Shown: piece by piece, positions 8,201 through 14,679 of the stretch
Layout: every line of letters starts with the position of its first letter
Numbering within the stretch: the stretch's first letter is position 1
Assembly (NCBI GenBank): GCA_963729815.1
Contig: CAVSPU010000002.1
Location: 496,001-560,000, forward strand
From: DAHUXN01 sp963729815
Lineage (GTDB): Bacteria > Acidobacteriota > Terriglobia > Acidiferrales > UBA7541
DNA length: 64,000 bases
Direction: 5' to 3'
Program-made: the position numbers and the translations under genes
The notes under the pieces: generated by a model
Told to the model about the DNA's origin: nothing
The model's database searches: none
The model's input: only the letters and a program-made list of their open reading frames with translations

Positions 8201-10482
8201 CACAAGTCACTTTGTATACGTATGACGCGGCTAATAACGTCGCCGGCGTGGTGCAGGGTACGGAGACCCGAAGTTTTAGCTATGATGGACTCAGCAGGAA
8301 AACTTCGGAGACCACGCCGGAGGCCGGCACAATTTCTTTCAGCTACGCCGGTTGCAGCGGAGACCCGAGCAATATGTGTTCGAAGACGGATGCGCGGGGA
8401 ATCACCACGACATACACCTATGACGCTCTGAACCGCCTCAAATCGAAGAGCTACTCCAATGGCCAAGGCAGCGTAACGTATGCCTACGACCAGGGTGGTG
8501 CTTCGGCATTTGCCTTGGGCCGATTGACCGAGATCACCGACCCCTCCGGCTCGGAGTCGTATACCTACGATGCTGACGGTGATGTGCTTCAGCTTCAAAA
8601 AGTAATCGGTTCAAGCACCTACACAATGACCTACCAATACAATGCTGGTGGCGAATTAACCCAAATCACCTACCCTTCGGGCCGTGTGGTTCAATATGCT
8701 TACGATAATATCGGGCGGCTCTGTAATGTTGCTCCATCGACCTCTGGTTCCTGCTCCTCCAGCATTTCTTTCGCCAGTGCCTACGGCTACGATTCGGCGG
8801 GCCATGTCACTGGAATTACTTTTGGCAACGGCATTGTCGGAACCTACTCTTATTTCCCAAAGACGGAACAATTGAGCGGTCTCGGCTATGCAAAAAGCGG
8901 CGGCAATGTTTTCGCATTGAACTATTTCTACCAATATGACGCCACGAATTGCCCAAACGGCACGCCGCAGGACGACGGGCCCATTCAGTGCATTACAGAT
9001 AGTATGGATTCCGGGCGAACTGTGAACTACGCCTACGATGGAATCAACAGGCTGATCGCTGCGACTACGAACGGCTCGACCAATTATCCGACGTGGGGCC
9101 TGGCGGAGACCTATGATCAGTGGAGCAATCGTACAACGCAGTCGGTGACGGCGGGATCGGGACCACCGAGTTCGCTGTCGTTCAATGGCAGCAACCAGCC
9201 CACTGGTTCAGGATTCGTTTACGACCTAAGTGGGAATATGAAGTACGATCCGGGAACAATGGATACTTACGGTTATGATGCGGACAACGAGATGGTCAGC
9301 GTGACCGGAGGAGCCACCGCCAGCTACACCTATGATGGCAATGGGTTGCGCGTCCAGAAATCGGCGAACGGGACCACGACGGTATTCATTTATTCGGGGG
9401 CGCAAGATATCGCCGAATACGACAACGGCGCAGCGCCCAGTTCTCCTTCGCGCGAGTTTATTTACGGCAATGGCGATCTGTTGGCCGAGGTCAGCAGCGG
9501 CGCGACGACGTACTATCAGAAGGACCATCTCTCCATACGCATGATCACGGATGCGAATGGAAATGTGGTGGGGCAGCAGGGGCACTACCCGTTTGGCGAA
9601 CAGTGGTATTCCTCCAATGGCTCAACGGAATGGACCTTCACCAGCTATCAAAACAACCCGGAGACAGGCCTCGAATATGCTCTAGCTCGTTATTACGATC
9701 CGCGAACTGCGACGTTCTGCTCGGCTGATCCGGTGGAAGGCGATCCAGACGACCCGGAATCGTGGAACCGGTATGCCTACGCGCGAGACAACCCCATCAA
9801 TCTGACCGATCCCAGCGGCCAGTTCTGGCTGTGGGACGTTTTTAAAATCGCAGCCATCGTAGCCGCCGACTATTTCTCGGCCAACCTCAGCCAACTGGCC
9901 TTCGATGCCGGTGGGCTCACTCTGACTTCCGGCTTGAGCCTGTCCGCTTCAGTGAGCTCCGCTGCTTTCACTGCACACATCATACAGCAGGCGCAGCACG
10001 AACAGCGGGTCCAGGAGCAGCAAACTCCGCCGCTCCCACCGCCTTTGCGACACCTGCCGCATCAATCACAGCAAACGAAGAACTGCATAGTGAATGCGCA
10101 TGGCGTATACAATAACATTCCCACGATACATCCTGACAAGAAAGGCGCGTATGGCGTACCGGAAACAAATGGGACAGCCGCTGTTGACCGATCACAGTTT
10201 GTTCCTCCAGGCTCGAATATGACAGGTGCGCAGGCCAACAATTACATCAAACAGTATAGAAGCCAAATTTCTGGGTACATCCCGAATGGCAATGGCGGTT
10301 ACACACAGGTATTCAATGGCGTGAGCGATAACATAGGGCCAGGTTCGAGCGTAACGACTTTGACAAGCAGGTATCCGGGCCGTGTGCTCGTCGAGCTTCC
10401 GGGTGGTCCGAATCTGGGCAATATAAACGGCATGCTGATCAAGGTTCCGTCAGCTATGCCTTGCCCGCACTCATCACAATAG
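5227..10482 (+). CDS. RHS/YD-repeat protein with RHS core and variable C-terminal tail
   Basis: This very large exported protein belongs to the RHS family, whose YD repeats form a hollow shell around a C-terminal domain, often a toxin. I place the start at ATG 5227, which has GGAGG at 5214-5218. The frame also has an upstream GTG at 5161 overlapping the previous stop. A signal peptide follows (cut near AHAQ). Many YD repeats of the form YDxxxRL...YxY occupy roughly residues 400-1450. A serine/threonine-rich beta module interrupts them at about 866-997. The RHS core, from YPFGEQWYS to DNPINLTDPSG, spans about 1452-1533. The remaining ~218 residues hold a hydrophobic helix region, a proline-rich linker and a unique terminal domain with no motif I recognise. 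Cell-contact toxin or adhesin roles are known for the family but unproven here. Confidence 0.9.
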   Translation: MDSEGMLRRKLTLILKKLRFLVGALCLLMAAGGTAHAQSYGTASGMPPFVAPEPVELGFADVSNGNLHMEISLGSYPQRASKQPLDVKLVYDSNSIWTIVCGSLSCSWWSPYQTTSVWRLSTALVTELAGINCGSNGACPEAVYQDQWGTSHYFPLQDNTCPNVALAYASDSSGYQVNWCQNKVYAPDGTLVDSAGQAYEDTNGNFLSVGANQTTDTLGRTMPNGGSGSTCGAGGVGTQTCQLPNSQGSVSTYTITTTTIPIQTEFGQSGVGEFAGSLIVPQSIALPDGTSYQFKYDCDSSKGNSACGSPSGQNGYYGLLTSVTLPTGGTVSYGYTMFSDSYSNKSRWLDSKTSDGTWSYSPQVISTCSSTQVGCQQKVTVTKPSGDYMVYTFTLNNGAWPVQIQSYGGGNLLSTVTNTYDFSNACPFSGCYGNSYIRLLTSQTSVSAPSGSITKQTQYAYDSPQTGNITKLSEWRYYPGTSPNFPSNPDRATYTTYLSTGTNDIDRPLSVAVANSNSATVSDTTYIYDSYSGSCPGGGLDSVTGVSNHDDTNFGSGYTTRGNPTQIQQWVSGSTYLTTTYCYDTTGNVTETIDSAGNVMGYGYTDSFYNDTGNPPETYSPTKPTNAYVTSVTEPIIGTAHFGYYYGSGKQALSTDQNSATTYTHSMDPFNRPTETASPIGWSLQTYPSSTENDAYRAVGDTSPSTGCSSCQHQQSFLDSWGRETEQTLANSPNGAINVSANYDGNDRLISESHPYTTTSDPNYVFENYLYDGLDRQIQTTHPDNSYSKVIYGALIGQAGGLTSQQGSPTTYGTGYPVLMMDEEGKEKQEWLDGFGRVIEVDEPSPGNGQSVGSVTIGGTEQSYTYEKCVHQVEGGDCLQWQQITVYDSGTVSITVDSFTESASYGETSTDASIASALANAFNSAQNSPVTASANGGVVSLTSKASGTGTNYALSATSATSQRTYFSGPSFTPTPSGSTLTSDLGFGSLSAPQVTLYTYDAANNVAGVVQGTETRSFSYDGLSRKTSETTPEAGTISFSYAGCSGDPSNMCSKTDARGITTTYTYDALNRLKSKSYSNGQGSVTYAYDQGGASAFALGRLTEITDPSGSESYTYDADGDVLQLQKVIGSSTYTMTYQYNAGGELTQITYPSGRVVQYAYDNIGRLCNVAPSTSGSCSSSISFASAYGYDSAGHVTGITFGNGIVGTYSYFPKTEQLSGLGYAKSGGNVFALNYFYQYDATNCPNGTPQDDGPIQCITDSMDSGRTVNYAYDGINRLIAATTNGSTNYPTWGLAETYDQWSNRTTQSVTAGSGPPSSLSFNGSNQPTGSGFVYDLSGNMKYDPGTMDTYGYDADNEMVSVTGGATASYTYDGNGLRVQKSANGTTTVFIYSGAQDIAEYDNGAAPSSPSREFIYGNGDLLAEVSSGATTYYQKDHLSIRMITDANGNVVGQQGHYPFGEQWYSSNGSTEWTFTSYQNNPETGLEYALARYYDPRTATFCSADPVEGDPDDPESWNRYAYARDNPINLTDPSGQFWLWDVFKIAAIVAADYFSANLSQLAFDAGGLTLTSGLSLSASVSSAAFTAHIIQQAQHEQRVQEQQTPPLPPPLRHLPHQSQQTKNCIVNAHGVYNNIPTIHPDKKGAYGVPETNGTAAVDRSQFVPPGSNMTGAQANNYIKQYRSQISGYIPNGNGGYTQVFNGVSDNIGPGSSVTTLTSRYPGRVLVELPGGPNLGNINGMLIKVPSAMPCPHSSQ

Positions 10483-10524
10483 TGCGCAGTTTGTTTATCC
10501 AGTGACTCAGGGAGGAACAATGCT

Positions 10525-10983
10525 ATGACTATGGACATTGAGCGCCGTTTAAGGCGGCTCGAATGGACAAATCGGTTCTTAATGGTTCTGTTGCTGATAG
10601 GGATTGGAAGCGGTGCCATCGGCTATGTTAATGCACAAGGGCATGCGAATAAAATTGTCGCGAGTTCCATCGAGACGCGCTCGCTGAAGGTTGATGATCC
10701 CGGCTATGGAAAACAGGGGCTGGAAGTATCGGTCGGTGATGATGGAATAGTCTCGTTGTCGATCACTGATGTCGAGGGGGAGTTGACCGCCGGTCTAAGC
10801 TCCGTCAATCCTGTAGGGGAACCGGCACTATGTCTGTCTTATCAGGGTACATGCCGCGTCGTCATCGGGGCCGTCAATCGGGGCAACCAGCCAGAATTCA
10901 ACGTACAGCTACGCGATAAAAACGGTAATACGATTTGGATGCCGGGGACAGCTAACGCCTACACTCCATCCAATAGTCGGTAG
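10525..10983 (+). CDS. Small membrane-anchored protein downstream of RHS, unknown function
   Basis: The 152-residue product has a basic amphipathic N-terminus (MDIERRLRRLEW), one membrane segment at about 17-36, and a beta-rich domain that would face the periplasm, with phrases such as SLSITDVEGELTAG and VVIGAVNRG. A strong Shine-Dalgarno GGAGG (10511-10515) precedes it. Between that site and the start lies a two-codon open frame, ATG CTA TGA at 10520-10528, whose stop overlaps the gene's ATG. This could couple initiation. The gene follows the RHS gene by 42 bases on the same strand. The position would suit an immunity or tethering protein for the RHS tail, but similar stand-alone proteins may exist, so the role is open. 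Confidence 0.6.
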   Translation: MTMDIERRLRRLEWTNRFLMVLLLIGIGSGAIGYVNAQGHANKIVASSIETRSLKVDDPGYGKQGLEVSVGDDGIVSLSITDVEGELTAGLSSVNPVGEPALCLSYQGTCRVVIGAVNRGNQPEFNVQLRDKNGNTIWMPGTANAYTPSNSR

Positions 10984-10994
10984 GGAATAGACCG

Positions 10995-11093
10995 CGTGAA
11001 TTCACCTATGGCAATGGAGATTTGTTGGCCGAGGCGTTTGACAGTATCCAATGCAGCTGTACGACTGATTTCGCTACGACGCGGCATCGATAG
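10995..11093 (+). pseudogene. RHS gene remnant
   Basis: Translated from CGT at 10995, the frame reads REFTYGNGDLLAEAF and continues to a stop at 11091-11093. The intact RHS protein has REFIYGNGDLLAEV encoded at 9451-9492. The match holds at the DNA level as well and then ends abruptly. The piece has no start codon and is far too short to function. It is best explained as the leftover of a second RHS copy or of a displaced RHS 3' end. Confidence 0.65.
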
Positions 11094-11337
11094 AGTCTTT
11101 CCAAAGCTTCATTTGTCGGCTTGCCATCCGTGTCGCAAGATTTGGACCCGAAGCCGATTTTCGTTTTCGCACCGTCAGAAAGAAAAAGCAATGAATGCGT
11201 CGCAGGATCAAGAAAAAAAAACGAGGGGCCTTTGAGGGGCCAATAAGGATTCCTTCAGGTTCCCCAGCGTTTCTTTTCAATGACTTACTGTTCTCTCGCA
11301 TTCCCGCCAAGTCCCTGAAATCCCAACCGGTGTTGTT

Positions 11338-11360
11338 TTCGATCCCCACCGCCCCTACCA
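11338..11360 (+). other. tRNA 3'-end fragment with encoded CCA, candidate attachment-site scar
   Basis: These 23 bases match the 3' end of a tRNA gene position by position. They contain the T-loop TTCGATC (11338-11344), the 3' T-stem strand CCCAC (11345-11349), the acceptor strand CGCCCCT (11350-11356), discriminator A and CCA (11358-11360). The five bases before it do not restore the T-stem, and no tRNA body lies upstream, so it is not a functional tRNA. Integrating elements commonly leave a 3' tRNA fragment at one end. Together with the transfer genes to the left, this marks a likely right end of the element. No integrase gene is visible in the window. Confidence 0.55.
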
Positions 11361-11809
11361 ACTTTCTAGTGCAATCATTAGACCTTGTGCCGTCACCTTG
11401 GTCGCGTTTGTCGCACCTGGCCGCAATCGAGCCGCGATTTCTTCCCCTGCGTCGCATGGTTTGCCGCAGAGAATGCCAATAGTCACTTCTCAGAGGACGT
11501 GCGTGCGCTATCCATGGAAAGGAAATCGTTCTCCGATGATTTGAGGAAATCGGTCGTGGCATTCTCATTCGTGATCTGACCGCTCTTCCTGCCGGGTAAA
11601 TTCGCTCCCATTTCGCCTGGTACAAAAATCGCCAGTCAGGCCAGAAGTCAGATCAGACTGGAAAGGCATTAGTTCTTCGCTTTGGGATTTTCCCGCACCA
11701 ACTAAAAAGACTATGTGGTCAACGAGCTGGATGAATCGTTGCACGCTGAGTCGGTTAGTTATAGATTATCGGTCGGCCGGGAGGTCGAAACGGAAATTAT
11801 GGGTCAAGT

Positions 11810-12745
11810 GTGAAAACCGCGCTACTGATCGCACTGGCAATCGTGAGCGTGGCCTACATCATTGTGTGGGTTGCGTACCTGTTGCGCGGCCGGCGCGCCG
11901 GCACGAAAGACGCGGCTGGAACCACCGCGAATTTTCCGATCCAACTGGGCGTCGGCTTCTTCGCCAACTTCATGGACACGCTGGGCGTCGGCTCGTTTGC
12001 CATCACCAGCTCAATTTACAAGCTGCTAAACCTGATACCCGACGATTTGATTCCCGGAACGATGAACGTGGGTCACGCCATGCCTACCATCACGGAGGCC
12101 TTCTTCTTTATCGCGGCAGTGGCCGTGGAGCCGACAACGCTCATCAGCATGATCATCGCTGCATCGCTGGGCGCCTACTTCGGCGCCGGCATTGTAAGCG
12201 GCTGGCCCAAGCGCAAGATTCAAATCGGCCTCGGCATCGCTCTCGTCGCCGCTTCGCTGCTCATGTTCAGTTCGATACCTACAGCCAGTCACCCGAAGGG
12301 CTTACTCCCGCTCGGGGGGTTCGCCATGGGCTTGACGGGCGTGAAACTCTGGATTGCCGTCGGCGTGAACTTTTTCCTCGGAGCGATTCAACAACTGGGC
12401 GTTGGACTCTATGCGCCGTGCATGATCCTCATCTATTTGTTGGGGATGAATCCTATCGCCGCATTCCCTATCATGATGGGTTCCTGTGCATTCCTCATGC
12501 CGGTAGGGGGCACGCGATTCATTAAAGCGCATCGCTATAGTCCCAAAGCAGCGCTTGGATTGACGATCGGCGGAATTCCGGGTGTAATCATCGCCGCGAC
12601 AATATTTCTCCGGCTGTATAAGATCAATATCAACTACGTGAAGTGGGTCGTCGTTTTTGTCGTCCTCTATACCGCTGTGATGCTTCTCCGCTCCGCCGCC
12701 ACCGAGAGCCGCGCCGAAGCGGAGAGTAAGAACCGGTCGGCGTAA
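11810..12745 (+). CDS. TauE/SafE-family membrane permease
   Basis: The 311-residue protein has about eight hydrophobic segments and the family-typical opening QLGVGFFANFMDTLGVGSFA followed later by GGTRFIKA. TauE/SafE proteins export small sulfur-containing or organic anions such as sulfite or sulfoacetate; the substrate here cannot be read from sequence. The start is a GTG at 11810 that opens directly into the first membrane helix. No strong ribosome-binding site precedes it. The stop lies 8 bases before the next gene, an enolase-superfamily enzyme, so the two probably form one transcript and may handle the same or a related metabolite. Confidence 0.85.
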   Translation: MKTALLIALAIVSVAYIIVWVAYLLRGRRAGTKDAAGTTANFPIQLGVGFFANFMDTLGVGSFAITSSIYKLLNLIPDDLIPGTMNVGHAMPTITEAFFFIAAVAVEPTTLISMIIAASLGAYFGAGIVSGWPKRKIQIGLGIALVAASLLMFSSIPTASHPKGLLPLGGFAMGLTGVKLWIAVGVNFFLGAIQQLGVGLYAPCMILIYLLGMNPIAAFPIMMGSCAFLMPVGGTRFIKAHRYSPKAALGLTIGGIPGVIIAATIFLRLYKININYVKWVVVFVVLYTAVMLLRSAATESRAEAESKNRSA

Positions 12746-12753
12746 CCAGCGCA

Positions 12754-13863
12754 ATGAAAATCACTGAAATTCGGGCATACCGCGTCGAGCTGCCGTTGCA
12801 CGAGGGCGCCTACAAATGGTCCGGCGGAAACGAAGTGAAAGTCTTCGATTCAACCGTAGTAGAAATCCGCACGGACGAAGGCGTCACAGGCTTCGGCGAA
12901 ATCTGTCCACTTGGGCCCGCGTATCTGCCGGCGTACGCAGCGGGCGCGCGCACGGGCATCGCCGAGCTGGCTCCCTCTCTGCTGGGGCTTGACCCGACGC
13001 AGATCGGCCCGCTCAATCTCCACATGGACGCCGCGATGCGCGGCCACCCGTACGTGAAATCCGCCATTGACGTGGCGTGCTGGGACATTCTCGGCAAAGC
13101 GAGCGCACAATCCGTCACCACACTGCTTGGCGGGCGCTACGCGGAAGACTTTCCACTCTATCGCGCGATCTCGCAGGATTCGCCAACGGCAATGGCCGCG
13201 AGCGTCGGAAAATATCGCGGCGAGGGCTACCACAAATTTCAGCTCAAGGTCGGCGGCGCTCCTGATACCGATGTCGCGCGCATCCGCGCCGTGGCCGCGC
13301 AGCTTGAGTCTGGCGACGTGCTCGTGGCCGACGCAAATACCGGCTGGACGCAGCACCAAGCGCTGCGCGTCGCCGATGCCGTGCGCGATGTGGACGTTTA
13401 TATCGAGCAGCCCTGCGCGAGCTATGAAGAATGCCTGGCCGTGCGCCGGCACACGAACCGGCCGTTCATTCTCGATGAAGTGGTGGACAGCTTGGCCATG
13501 GTCGTGCGCGGACACGTGGAACAGGCTATGGACGTCATCAACCTCAAAATCTCCAAGGTGGGTGGACTGACACGGGCGCGACAGATTCGCGATCTGTGCG
13601 TTTCACTTGGCATCGCGCTGACCATCGAAGATACCTGGGGCGGCGACATCGTGACCGCGGCGATCGCGCACCTGGCGCAAAGCACGCCGCCGGAATTTTT
13701 GTTTTCGACGACGGACTTCAACAGCTATGTCACGCGTAGCATCGCCGAAGGCGCGCCGCAGCGCCGCCACGGCCGCATGGCCGCGTCCACGCATCCAGGA
13801 TTGGGGATTACGCCGCGCATAGACGTCCTGGGCGATCCAGTGATTTCCGTGAAGACGCGATGA
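12754..13863 (+). CDS. Enolase-superfamily enzyme (MR/MLE), probable cis-3-hydroxy-L-proline dehydratase
   Basis: Members abstract a proton alpha to a carboxylate using Mg2+. The capping domain (about 1-125) is followed by the barrel with base K165 (KFQLKV), metal ligands D193 (VADANTGW), E218 (YIEQP) and D241 (ILDE), and a second catalytic lysine K265 in INLKISKVGG. Several phrases, including FDSTVVEI, CPLGPAYLPAYA, EDTWGGDIVTAA and TDFNSY, are ones I associate with characterised cis-3-hydroxy-L-proline dehydratases. I therefore favour that activity over a generic racemase. No other hydroxyproline genes are adjacent, so the substrate is an inference. The gene is closely linked to the upstream TauE-type exporter. 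Confidence 0.75.
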   Translation: MKITEIRAYRVELPLHEGAYKWSGGNEVKVFDSTVVEIRTDEGVTGFGEICPLGPAYLPAYAAGARTGIAELAPSLLGLDPTQIGPLNLHMDAAMRGHPYVKSAIDVACWDILGKASAQSVTTLLGGRYAEDFPLYRAISQDSPTAMAASVGKYRGEGYHKFQLKVGGAPDTDVARIRAVAAQLESGDVLVADANTGWTQHQALRVADAVRDVDVYIEQPCASYEECLAVRRHTNRPFILDEVVDSLAMVVRGHVEQAMDVINLKISKVGGLTRARQIRDLCVSLGIALTIEDTWGGDIVTAAIAHLAQSTPPEFLFSTTDFNSYVTRSIAEGAPQRRHGRMAASTHPGLGITPRIDVLGDPVISVKTR

Positions 13864-14045
13864 CGGCCCGACCTCGCGATGGCATCTGCCAAGCCGCGCA
13901 TAGATTCCGGGCGATATGCATCATCGCGGGCGCCCAAACTGAATTTGCATAGCGCCGCTCCAGTCCAGGCATTGTCCTCCGTGCGGTGGCCAATCGCGGC
14001 CATGCTACTCTCAATTCGGCCCTCGCCGACCAGCCCTGCGTCTTC

Positions 14046-14546
14046 TTAGTGCAGCTTCTCAATCTGTTGCTGCACCTGGTTGCGAAATTGTAATGGATGC
14101 GCCATTTTCTGGAATGGCTCAGGAGTTCCGCCCGTCCCGATCACCACAATCGTTCCATAACCCAGCATCCTGCCGAAAACCGTCTCGCTCACTTCGATGC
14201 TTTCCACTTTGTTTAGCAGCATTTCAATCGTCTTCCGGCTGGCGAGGCCCGTCTTGATCACCACGCGCCGATTCGTCACCGCCATTTCCGTCGCGTTCCG
14301 CCGCACCATGCCCATTAGAATCGCGATAACGCCGCAAACGAGCAACACAACGCCCCCGCCTTCCATGATGTGCAGAGTGCTTCTCTCAATTCCGGTGTGG
14401 CTGAGTGCGTAATAAAGCAGAAGCGCCCCGGGCAGACCGAGCACCAAGCATCCCACAACAATGTGTCCCAGCATCACGATCCAATGGAGCCGGGTCTGAT
14501 AAATCACCGTTTCGCCGGGAACCAAGTTCGATTCTGCGTAGCTCAT
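14046..14546 (-). CDS. Membrane protein with bacterial PH domain (bPH_2/YdbT-like)
   Basis: The 166-residue protein begins with a short cytoplasmic stretch (SNLVPGETVIYQTRLHW), two hydrophobic segments at about 22-48 and 62-80, and then a bacterial pleckstrin-homology-like domain. The hallmark of that domain is visible in TEMAVTNRRVVIKTGL...KTIEMLLNKVESIEV. The function of these proteins is poorly known; membrane stress or lipid association is usually proposed. It converges with the enolase-type gene and is separated from it by 182 bases without a clear terminator. It appears monocistronic. Confidence 0.8.
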   Translation of the reverse strand: MSYAESNLVPGETVIYQTRLHWIVMLGHIVVGCLVLGLPGALLLYYALSHTGIERSTLHIMEGGGVVLLVCGVIAILMGMVRRNATEMAVTNRRVVIKTGLASRKTIEMLLNKVESIEVSETVFGRMLGYGTIVVIGTGGTPEPFQKMAHPLQFRNQVQQQIEKLH

Positions 14547-14679
14547 GTGCGCTTTTCTCCGAATCGCTCAGCCTGCTTCAGGACTCCGGTCTGAAACTGA
14601 TTGCTCGTTGAGGAGAAGTCTCCCACAAATTGCGGGCAAGAGTTGATGTTTTTCTCCTTAAAGGCCCGCGCTGAGCGCC

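Larger units (their letters stand above)
10984..11809. other. Gene-free stretch at the probable element-chromosome junction
   Basis: About 830 bases carry no convincing gene. They hold a decayed RHS fragment (10995-11093), a purine-rich run near 11200-11240, and a tRNA 3'-end fragment (11338-11360). A 183-codon minus-strand frame (11074-11625) is compositionally unconvincing and includes the antisense of the tRNA fragment, so I do not call it. Between 11361 and 11809 I see only spacer before the TauE-type gene. Confidence 0.55.

Noticed and set aside
11338..11360. Functional tRNA or tmRNA gene
   Set aside because: Only the 3' 23 bases fit; the T-stem 5' strand does not pair, and no anticodon arm, D-arm or 5' acceptor strand lies upstream.
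11074..11625. 183-codon minus-strand frame across the junction region
   Set aside because: It contains the antisense of the tRNA 3' fragment (LVGAVGIENN), has arginine- and serine-rich composition without domain features, and lacks a ribosome-binding site.
11713..12525. 270-codon plus-strand frame overlapping the TauE-type gene
   Set aside because: It is out of phase with the clear membrane protein and is Arg/His-rich, a typical shadow.
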